A model generated the notes under the pieces. The model had not been told where the DNA came from, did no database searches, and was given only the letters and a program-made list of their open reading frames with translations. Both the position numbers and the translations under genes were made by a program. From assembly GCA_028694275.1 (NCBI GenBank), contig JAQUTS010000002.1, positions 19,504 through 31,345 on the forward strand: a stretch of 11,842 bases of DNA. The letters run 5' to 3'. Below, piece after piece: positions 6,332 through 11,842 of the stretch (the stretch's first letter is position 1; the number at the start of each line of letters is the position of its first letter). Source of the stretch: Candidatus Gastranaerophilales bacterium. Lineage in GTDB: Bacteria; Cyanobacteriota; Vampirovibrionia; Gastranaerophilales; CAJFVJ01.

Positions 6332-7000
6332 ATGGAAGAAACCAAAGGATTAATTTTTGATTTAGATGGAACTTTAGCAGATACTTTGCCACTGTGTATG
6401 ATTTCATTCAGAGAAGCCATAAAAAACGTAACGGGTAATATGCCCTCAGAAGAAGAAGTAGCAAAGTATTGGGGCTATTCAGAAATCGGCATCGTCAAAA
6501 ATCTCTACCCCGAAAAATGGGAAATATGTTTTGAAGAATTTTTGAGAGTTTATCAAAAAAATCATTCTATGTGCTGTGAGCTCTTTGATGGGATGAGTAA
6601 TACACTCGAACTGTTGCAAAGACACTCCATCAAACTTGCCCTTGTAACAGGTAAAGGAAAAGACTCTTGCCGTATAACAATGGAAGAACTAAAAATCAAA
6701 CACTACTTTGAACACATCGAAACAGGTTCTGAAACCGGCTCCATAAAGCCAGAATGCATAGAAAGAGTTCTAAAATGCTGGGAACTTTCACCAAATCAGG
6801 TATATTACATAGGTGATTCTATCAATGATGTCAAAGACTCAAGAAAAGTCGGCGTTAAACCTGTAGCCGCAGCCTGGGCAAAAACAGCTGATATCAAACT
6901 CTTGCAACAAGAAAACCCTGATTTTATGTTCTACAAAACTACAGATTTCTACGATTGGATAACTCAAGGACTGCAAAAAAATAAATTTTGCACCGAATAG
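6332..7000 (+). CDS. HAD-family phosphatase (phosphoglycolate phosphatase-like)
   Basis: A 222-residue haloacid dehalogenase-type hydrolase with all four catalytic motifs. Motif I is FDLDGT (D10 nucleophile, D12 acid/base), motif II is LVTGKG (T106), motif III is the lysine in SIKP (K139) and motif IV is GDSINDVKDS (D162, D166 for Mg2+). Residues 18-85 form a helical C1 cap, placing it with the Gph/PpaX/beta-phosphoglucomutase group; VGVKPVAAAW (173-182) is typical of Gph-like members. The likely reaction is hydrolysis of a small phosphate ester, but the substrate cannot be fixed from the sequence. The ATG at 6332 is preceded by GGGAAG and gives the normal family start a few residues before motif I; the longer open frame upstream is rejected. 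It is divergent from the winged-helix gene. Confidence 0.9.
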   Translation: MEETKGLIFDLDGTLADTLPLCMISFREAIKNVTGNMPSEEEVAKYWGYSEIGIVKNLYPEKWEICFEEFLRVYQKNHSMCCELFDGMSNTLELLQRHSIKLALVTGKGKDSCRITMEELKIKHYFEHIETGSETGSIKPECIERVLKCWELSPNQVYYIGDSINDVKDSRKVGVKPVAAAWAKTADIKLLQQENPDFMFYKTTDFYDWITQGLQKNKFCTE

Positions 7001-7010
7001 AGGAGTCTGA

Positions 7011-7055
7011 TTACATAAAAATAATTTATATTTTAAATAGGTTATTTTTATGTAA
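7011..7055. promoter_or_regulatory. 14-bp perfect inverted repeat before the 60-residue gene
   Basis: TTACATAAAAATAA (7011-7024) and TTATTTTTATGTAA (7042-7055) are perfect inverted arms around 17 AT-rich bases. The right arm ends in the TAA of TAAGGT, the ribosome binding site for the ATG at 7063. In RNA the hairpin would partly mask that site. In DNA it could be an operator. There is no T-run after it, so a terminator is unlikely. Confidence 0.6.
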
Positions 7056-7062
7056 GGTATTT

Positions 7063-7245
7063 ATGAAAATCAACACTCCCGATACAGAAATCAAAAATGC
7101 GATAGATATTTTGGAATCATTAATAAACTCAAAAACAACAAACGTTTTTGACACAATACGCAGATACAAAGAAGCCCAAACAATGGACTCTTTCACGAGC
7201 TATCGCCTCAATAAAGAACTCAAAAAACTTCAATCAAAAATCTAA
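7063..7245 (+). CDS. Small hypothetical protein (60 residues)
   Basis: I do not recognise this 60-residue charged, probably all-helical protein. It begins MKINTPDTEIKNAIDILESL and ends in a lysine-rich helix (RLNKELKKLQSKI). It has no cysteines and no membrane span. The ATG at 7063 follows TAAGGT and is preferred over a TTG at 6988, which would overlap the HAD gene by 13 bases and add 25 residues translated from the inverted repeat. It ends 3 bases from the convergent glycosyltransferase gene. It may be co-transcribed with the HAD gene, with the hairpin at 7011-7055 controlling its translation; that is inference. Confidence 0.6.
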   Translation: MKINTPDTEIKNAIDILESLINSKTTNVFDTIRRYKEAQTMDSFTSYRLNKELKKLQSKI

Positions 7246-7248
7246 GAC

Positions 7249-8271
7249 TCAAATTGACTCTATTGCGTCAATCACATAAGAAGGTCTTAGCTCTTTGATA
7301 CACTTAAGCCCCTTGCACATACGCCAATTACAAGGCCGACAAGGCACATCGGCATACAATTGCACCACATCGGAGCTTGGCGAGTAGGGTTTCCACTGGT
7401 GGTTATTTGTAGGCCCGTAAAGAACGATTATTTTAGGGACTTTTGCAACCGCTCCAAGATGAGCTGGTGCTGAATCAGTCGTGATGAGTATGTCTGCATT
7501 TTTCAACAAAGCAATGGTTCCTTTGAGATTTGTCTTGCCGCACAAATCAATAACATTTGAAGCCAAAAGCTCATCAGAAGGAATATCAGAGCCAATTATA
7601 TAAATATCATCATCGCAAAGATGATTAATAATTTGCTTCCAGTAGCTGTTTTTCCACTGCTTGGAATAAATACTTGCGCCCATATGCAAAAAAACCTTGC
7701 GCTTATGGTTTGATTTGATTAACTTTTGAGCATTTCTGACATCATTAAAGTCCACCTTTACCTCAAGATAACGGTCATAGACCTTTAATCCAAGCTGCTT
7801 GAGATAGCTCAAATAAACATCAATTTGTGGTTTTTTGTCCTCAATCGTCGTCGTCTCAAGAACATGATTAAAAAAACCGCCCAAAAACTTATGCATTCTG
7901 ACATTGGCTCTTTTCATATCGGTAATAACTTTTTGCTGGATTTTTTTAGCTTTGCAAATATGAAAAGACCACGACAAAGAAAAGTCCAAAATCAAGGCCG
8001 TATCGTATTTTTGACGTTTTAAAAACCCGGGTATGTCTCGAATTTTATCTTTGGCAAAAATCATATCAATATGCGGATCACCCTGTAACATCTGTGCAAT
8101 CGGGGTATTGGCACAAACATGTACAACGGCTCCTTTTGAGAGATTATACCTAAAATTCCTCAAAAACGGCGTCAATAATACGCTATCCCCAATAAAATCA
8201 GGAAAAACAATCAACGTTTTTTTGGGTAAAAAAAAGGTAGAACTTATTTGATTAAAAATTTCTTCATGCAT
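7249..8271 (-). CDS. Glycosyltransferase family 9 (heptosyltransferase-like)
   Basis: A 340-residue GT-B enzyme of the ADP-heptose:LPS heptosyltransferase family (WaaC/WaaF/RfaQ type), expected at the cytoplasmic face of the inner membrane, where it extends the core of a lipopolysaccharide-like glycan. The N-terminal domain has PDFIGDSVLLTPFLRN (24-39), the family's nucleotide-independent GD-LLTP motif. The C-terminal domain has VFLHMGAS (193-200), ITTDSAPAHLGA (263-274), the ADP-sugar binding signature, and LYGPTN (284-289). Four cysteines, C311, C314, C319 and C324, match the C-x2-C-x4-C-x4-C pattern seen near the end of many GT9 proteins. I chose the ATG at 8271; an in-frame TTG at 8277 would add two residues, and neither has a good ribosome binding site. 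It is divergent from the phosphoesterase gene. The exact donor and acceptor are not determined. Confidence 0.88.
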   Translation of the reverse strand: MHEEIFNQISSTFFLPKKTLIVFPDFIGDSVLLTPFLRNFRYNLSKGAVVHVCANTPIAQMLQGDPHIDMIFAKDKIRDIPGFLKRQKYDTALILDFSLSWSFHICKAKKIQQKVITDMKRANVRMHKFLGGFFNHVLETTTIEDKKPQIDVYLSYLKQLGLKVYDRYLEVKVDFNDVRNAQKLIKSNHKRKVFLHMGASIYSKQWKNSYWKQIINHLCDDDIYIIGSDIPSDELLASNVIDLCGKTNLKGTIALLKNADILITTDSAPAHLGAVAKVPKIIVLYGPTNNHQWKPYSPSSDVVQLYADVPCRPCNWRMCKGLKCIKELRPSYVIDAIESI

Positions 8272-8295
8272 ACTCAAATGATTGCACAGCCTTGC

Positions 8296-8326
8296 TTGGA
8301 AATTAATGCGACAGATGTGCTAATAT
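8296..8326 (+). promoter_or_regulatory. Possible extended -10 promoter for the phosphoesterase gene
   Basis: TGCTAATAT (8318-8326) fits an extended -10, and TTGGAA (8296-8301) could be a -35 with a long 19-base spacer. Transcription would start near 8333, about 29 bases before the ATG. No clear ribosome binding site follows. Confidence 0.35.
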
Positions 8327-8361
8327 GTATTACCGATAAATTTTAAGCAGAAATCTAGATT

Positions 8362-9105
8362 ATGTTTGAGCTGGAAATAAAAAGATTAAACCTTGGGAAA
8401 AGATTTAAAGGGCTAAAGATTGTGCAAATATCAGATTTGCATATTTGTAAAGCCAATGTGAGTCTTCTTGATGACATAAAAGAAACCATCAACTCAATAT
8501 GCGCTGATATTGTTGTAATAACAGGCGATTTCATCTGCAATGGAGGCGAATGCCTGAATGAACTCAAATATCTTCTTTCGCGCATTGATGCCAAAATAGC
8601 CAAATATGCCTGCATGGGAAACCATGACTATGCTGATTGCGAAAACGGCAAAAAAATCGAAAAAACCCTCACCGATAGTGACTTTAAACTGCTTAAAAAC
8701 TCAAGAGAAGATATTTTTTATAATTTTTACAGTCTTGGATTTTCGGGTATAGACGATCCTGAATGCGGACGGCCAAAATACGACGGCACAATCAAAAAAG
8801 ATGATATAGTTCTCTCGCACAATCCAGTAACTTTTGGCAAAATATCACAATATGCGCCTTCACTAATGCTATCCGGGCACACGCACGGCGGTCAGATAAA
8901 ATGCGGAATCTGGCATCTTTTGTGCAATAAATTCACGGGATATGACTACATTGAAGGGTTATACAAGCATAATGATGGGTTTTTGTACGTAAATAGAGGC
9001 GTAGGAAATGTTGTATTTAAGCCGAAATTTTTTAATAAAGAATTTGCTATAAATGTCCCAAGAATCAACTCAAAAGCAGAAATTACATTGTTTGAGTTTG
9101 AATAA
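8362..9105 (+). CDS. YkuE/LpxG-like metallophosphoesterase
   Basis: A 247-residue calcineurin-like metallophosphoesterase with the complete two-metal site: SDLH (D25, H27), TGDF (D56), GNHD (N87, H88), SHNP (H153) and GHTHGGQ (H173, H175). NRGVG (211-215) near the end is typical of the YkuE group. YkuE relatives include LpxG, a UDP-2,3-diacylglucosamine pyrophosphatase of lipid A synthesis, so a role in lipid A is possible, particularly beside a heptosyltransferase-like gene; phosphodiesterases of other substrates belong to the same group. Unlike many family members it lacks the N-terminal membrane helix: only about 20 residues precede the first strand, so it looks cytoplasmic. An in-frame stop at 8356-8358 fixes the ATG at 8362 as the start, without a clear ribosome binding site. 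Confidence 0.85.
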   Translation: MFELEIKRLNLGKRFKGLKIVQISDLHICKANVSLLDDIKETINSICADIVVITGDFICNGGECLNELKYLLSRIDAKIAKYACMGNHDYADCENGKKIEKTLTDSDFKLLKNSREDIFYNFYSLGFSGIDDPECGRPKYDGTIKKDDIVLSHNPVTFGKISQYAPSLMLSGHTHGGQIKCGIWHLLCNKFTGYDYIEGLYKHNDGFLYVNRGVGNVVFKPKFFNKEFAINVPRINSKAEITLFEFE

Positions 9106-9229
9106 TATTAAGCTTAAAATCCAGCAAAATCAATTTCAAGAACCATATCCCCCACCTGTTGAATTGGCAATTGAATATACTCAAGTCAAGATTAACACTG
9201 AAATCTTAATTCTATGACACCGAGGAGAT

Positions 9230-9340
9230 ATGGCAAAAAATTTCATAACAAAGATCAAGGGACAATTGCATCTGAATATCCCTATTCTTATACTTACAGT
9301 GTTTCATATTGCTATAGTTTTGATAATAATTACGGTCTGA
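9230..9340 (+). CDS. 36-residue single-span membrane peptide
   Basis: A short open frame preceded by GAGGAG (9222-9227), one of the strongest ribosome binding sequences in the window. The peptide starts MAKNFITKIKGQLHLN, a basic amphipathic segment, followed by a hydrophobic span of about 20 residues (IPILILTVFH then IAIVLIIITV). The positive-inside rule predicts the N-terminus in the cytoplasm. It has no recognised family. The last 11 bases overlap the 3' end of the convergent asnS gene. It lies 124 bases after the phosphoesterase stop, and no clear promoter is seen in the gap. Small membrane peptides of this build often modulate a larger membrane complex, but nothing here shows which. Comparative conservation would decide if it is real. 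Confidence 0.5.
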   Translation: MAKNFITKIKGQLHLNIPILILTVFHIAIVLIIITV

Positions 9341-10622
9341 TTCTATCCATCAATCTGGCAAAAGGAATCGTCTCACGAACATGATGAAGCCCGCAAACCC
9401 AAGCAACAGTACGCTCTATACCGAGCCCAAATCCTGCATGCTCAACTGAACCGTATTTACGCAAATCCAAATACCAATCAAAAGCTTCTTCAGGCAAGCC
9501 GTGCTCTTTGATTTTGGCAAGCAAAATATCAAGATTGTCTTCACGCTGGCCACCGCCGATGATTTCACCATAACCCTCAGGCGCAATCATATCAACACAT
9601 TTGGCCACTTTTGGATTTTGTTCATCTTGCTTCATATAAAAAGCCTTGCACTCCATAGGATATCTATGGATCATAACAGGACGATCAAATTCTTGAGAGA
9701 TCAAAGTCTCCTCGTCTCCGCCAAAATCCTCTCCCCAAGGGGTATCATTGCCTTTTTTGTGCAAAATTTCAATTGCTTCATCATAGCTGATACGAGGGAA
9801 TGGGCGTTTGACGTTTTCAAGTTTTGATACATCACGCTCTAAAGTCTCAAGTTCATCCTTGCAATGATCTACAACTTGCTGAACAATATACTCAACAAAT
9901 TCTTCTGCCATGTCCATATCCTGCTCGATATTACAAAAAGCCATCTCAGGTTCCACCATCCAAAATTCTGTCAAATGGCGGCGTGTTTTTGATTTTTCAG
10001 CACGGAATGTAGGCCCGAAGCAATACACATTTCCATAAGCCATAGCAGCTGCTTCCATATAAAGCTGCCCGCTTTGAGAAAGATACGCTTTTTGATCAAA
10101 ATAATCCGTCTCAAAAAGATTTGTAGTTCCTTCACACGCAGCAGGAGTGAATATAGGAGCATCAACAAGCATAAAATCTTTGTTATTGAAAAAGTCTCTT
10201 ACTGATTTGATGATTCTGTTTCTGATAACCATAATCGCTCTTTGACGAGGCGAACGAAGCCACAAGTGGCGGTTTTTCATCAAAAAATCAACGCCGTGCT
10301 CTTTTGGAGTAATAGGATAATCAACCGACTCACCGATTACTTTGACTTCTTTTACGGACAATTCATAGCCAAGCTTTGAACGGTCATGTTTTTTAACAGT
10401 TCCCAAAATCTCAACAGAACTCTCTTGTGTAATTTTATCGGCAGCTTCAAACATTTCATCAGAAACATCCCCTTTGAATACAACAGCCTGAACTTCTGCT
10501 GAACCGTCACGAATTTGCAAAAAATGCAGCTTCCCGCTTGATCTTTTGTTATATAGCCATCCTTTGATTATGACATCTTGACCTTCAAATTGTCCTAGAT
10601 TTTTGATGAGAACTCTATCCAT
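9330..10622 (-). CDS. asnS: Asparaginyl-tRNA synthetase
   Basis: A 430-residue class II aminoacyl-tRNA synthetase that charges tRNA-Asn with asparagine. The N-terminal OB-fold anticodon-binding domain (1-100) includes GWLYNKRSSGKLHFLQIRDG. The catalytic domain starts at about 115; motif 2 is FRAEKSKTRRHLTEFWM-EPE (207-226) and motif 3 is GFGLGIERTVAWV (397-409) with HHVRETIPFAR (413-423). The length and motif 2 wording match the Bacillus-type AsnRS closely, whereas E. coli-type and, as I recall, cyanobacterial enzymes read AENSNTSRHL there. The ATG at 10622 follows the thrC stop by 9 bases, with a GGGGG run (10632-10628) as ribosome binding site that touches the thrC stop codon, so it is in the hom-thrC operon. 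Confidence 0.95.
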   Translation of the reverse strand: MDRVLIKNLGQFEGQDVIIKGWLYNKRSSGKLHFLQIRDGSAEVQAVVFKGDVSDEMFEAADKITQESSVEILGTVKKHDRSKLGYELSVKEVKVIGESVDYPITPKEHGVDFLMKNRHLWLRSPRQRAIMVIRNRIIKSVRDFFNNKDFMLVDAPIFTPAACEGTTNLFETDYFDQKAYLSQSGQLYMEAAAMAYGNVYCFGPTFRAEKSKTRRHLTEFWMVEPEMAFCNIEQDMDMAEEFVEYIVQQVVDHCKDELETLERDVSKLENVKRPFPRISYDEAIEILHKKGNDTPWGEDFGGDEETLISQEFDRPVMIHRYPMECKAFYMKQDEQNPKVAKCVDMIAPEGYGEIIGGGQREDNLDILLAKIKEHGLPEEAFDWYLDLRKYGSVEHAGFGLGIERTVAWVCGLHHVRETIPFARLMDRIRP

Positions 10623-10631
10623 TATTACCCC

Positions 10632-11702
10632 CTAAAGTTTCATAACTTTTAGTATATCGTCCATTTTCGCTGTTGATTTTTTGATTCCTGCTTCTGAATA
10701 TTTTATAGCAGAATCAGGATCTTTCAATCCGTTACCTGTAAGCACACAAACTATTTTTGAGCCTTTTGCAATTTTGCCTTCTTCATATGATTTGATTAAC
10801 CCGGCAACTGATGCTACGCTTGCAGGCTCAGCCAAAACACCCTCACAAGAAGCCAAAAGCGTGTAGGCTTTTGCGATTTGTTCTTCGCTCACATAATCAA
10901 TAAGCCCTTCTGACTCATCACGAGCCGTTTCTGCTTGTTTCCAGCTGGCAGGATTACCTATTCTGATAGCGGTTGCAAATGTTTCAGGATGCAAAATTCG
11001 ATGCCCTTTAACAATAGCGGCAGAACCTTCTGCTTCATATCCGAACATCCTTGGTGTTGTTCCTGCAACACCTTTTACAAAATACTCTTTAAAGCCTTTC
11101 CAATAAGCCGTAATATTACCTGCATTTCCAACAGGAATACACAAATAATCAGGCGCATCACCCAGAGCCTCAACTATTTCAAAAGCAGCTGTTTTTTGGC
11201 CTTCGATACGGTATTGATTGACAGAATTGACTAACGTCACAGGATAACGTTCAGAAATGCTTTGTACAACTTCAAGAGCCTTATCAAAATTATCATCAAT
11301 TGCGATAATTTCGGCACCATACATCATAGCCTGAGCCATTTTTCCAAGAGCAATATACCCGTCAGGAATCAAAACATAAGTCTTAAGCCCTGCTCTGGCA
11401 CCATATGCCGCTGCCGCTGCACTTGTATTGCCTGTGCTTGCACAAATAATTGCCTCAGCACCTTCTTCTTTAGCTTTTGACACGGCCATTGTCATACCTC
11501 TGTCTTTAAAGCTTCCTGTAGGATTAGTGCCTTCAAATTTCAAATAGACATCTGCTTCAATACCAAGTTTTTTAGTAAAATTTTCTGCCTTTATTAAAGG
11601 TGTATTCCCCTCATTCAAAGTAATGACAGGAGTAGTGTCATTTACCGGAAGAAAATTTTTATATTTGTTTATCAATCCTTGATAATATTTATCGCTTTGC
11701 AT
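10632..11702 (-). CDS. thrC: Threonine synthase
   Basis: A 356-residue PLP enzyme that converts O-phosphohomoserine to threonine, the last step of threonine synthesis in the cytoplasm. The PLP lysine is K66 in NPTGSFKDRGM. STGNTSAAAAAYGARAG (89-105) is the substrate/cofactor loop of the family, and the phosphate-binding loop is PVGNAGN (190-196). EAEGSAA follows the second domain start, and a VLTGNGLKDP motif lies near the C-terminus. The length fits the short bacterial class, as in Bacillus and cyanobacteria, rather than the longer E. coli class. The ATG overlaps the stop of the upstream homoserine dehydrogenase gene by one base (TAATG), with AAGGGT as ribosome binding site inside that gene, so translation is coupled. 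Confidence 0.95.
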   Translation of the reverse strand: MQSDKYYQGLINKYKNFLPVNDTTPVITLNEGNTPLIKAENFTKKLGIEADVYLKFEGTNPTGSFKDRGMTMAVSKAKEEGAEAIICASTGNTSAAAAAYGARAGLKTYVLIPDGYIALGKMAQAMMYGAEIIAIDDNFDKALEVVQSISERYPVTLVNSVNQYRIEGQKTAAFEIVEALGDAPDYLCIPVGNAGNITAYWKGFKEYFVKGVAGTTPRMFGYEAEGSAAIVKGHRILHPETFATAIRIGNPASWKQAETARDESEGLIDYVSEEQIAKAYTLLASCEGVLAEPASVASVAGLIKSYEEGKIAKGSKIVCVLTGNGLKDPDSAIKYSEAGIKKSTAKMDDILKVMKL

Positions 11703-11842
11703 TAGTTTACCCTTATTACGCTTACCAGTTCTTTTAAATTTTCGTCTTTTTTCAAAGTCTCTATCGCGGTATTAAAATCGGATTCTTTTGATTCTTCTGT
11801 CATCAAGACGATTCTTGCCGTAACGTCAGGCAAAAGCCCTCT
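11702..11842 (-). CDS. hom: Homoserine dehydrogenase, C-terminal end (partial)
   Basis: The last 46 residues of a gene that runs off the right edge of the window. They read RGLLPDVTARIVLMTEES and end ELVSVIRVN. This matches the C-terminal ACT regulatory domain of homoserine dehydrogenase, where V-AR---V-- is the first strand and SVIRV the last. In the family this domain mediates feedback inhibition by threonine. Homoserine dehydrogenase reduces aspartate semialdehyde to homoserine, two steps before threonine synthase. The TAATG overlap with thrC strongly supports the call. The catalytic domain is not in the window, so the assignment rests on the tail and the neighbour. Confidence 0.8.
   Translation of the reverse strand, partial: RGLLPDVTARIVLMTEESKESDFNTAIETLKKDENLKELVSVIRVN

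Noticed and set aside
9188..9207. AAGATT/AATCTT hairpin as terminator of the phosphoesterase gene
   Set aside because: The stem is 6 AT-rich pairs with an 8-base loop and no T-run.
1..11842. tRNA, rRNA, CRISPR array, insertion sequence or prophage genes
   Set aside because: I saw no T-loop-like or cloverleaf sequences, regularly spaced repeats, transposase motifs or phage genes.

Overview
The window is an AT-rich bacterial chromosome segment with short intergenic gaps and no mobile-element genes. A Tic20-like membrane protein of the cyanobacterial/plastid type, long TPR proteins, a RimO and a hom-thrC pair together suggest a non-photosynthetic relative of Cyanobacteria (Vampirovibrionia/Melainabacteria, such as the gut order Gastranaerophilales). 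This assignment is inferred from protein flavour alone and is moderate in confidence.

Layout. (1) 145-3409, plus strand: a nine-repeat TPR protein, translationally coupled (ATGA overlap) to a Tic20-like four-helix membrane protein, then a larger 553-residue TPR protein. (2) 3410-3669: an intergenic stretch with a palindromic repeat unit and a likely minus-strand terminator for rimO. (3) 3670-5543, minus strand: an unrecognised 188-residue protein followed 8 nt later by rimO (ribosomal protein S12 methylthiotransferase). (4) 5544-5892: a 349-base gene-free stretch holding an orphan plus-strand terminator and two more copies of the repeat. (5) 5893-7245: a small winged-helix regulator (minus) divergent from a HAD-family phosphatase (plus), followed by a 60-residue protein whose ribosome binding site touches a perfect 14-bp inverted repeat. 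(6) 7249-9105: a glycosyltransferase family 9 (heptosyltransferase-like) gene on the minus strand, divergent from a YkuE/LpxG-like metallophosphoesterase. The pair is compatible with an LPS-type envelope. (7) 9230-9340: a 36-residue single-span membrane peptide with a strong ribosome binding site, overlapping the end of asnS. (8) 9330-11842, minus strand: a tight operon hom (3' end only) - thrC - asnS, linking threonine synthesis from aspartate to asparaginyl-tRNA charging.

Most gene functions are ordinary housekeeping. The less ordinary material is the three-copy palindromic repeat with compensatory changes in its stem, the Tic20/TPR coupling, the small membrane peptide, the 14-bp inverted repeat and the orphan terminator. 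I found no convincing new defence or mobile system.
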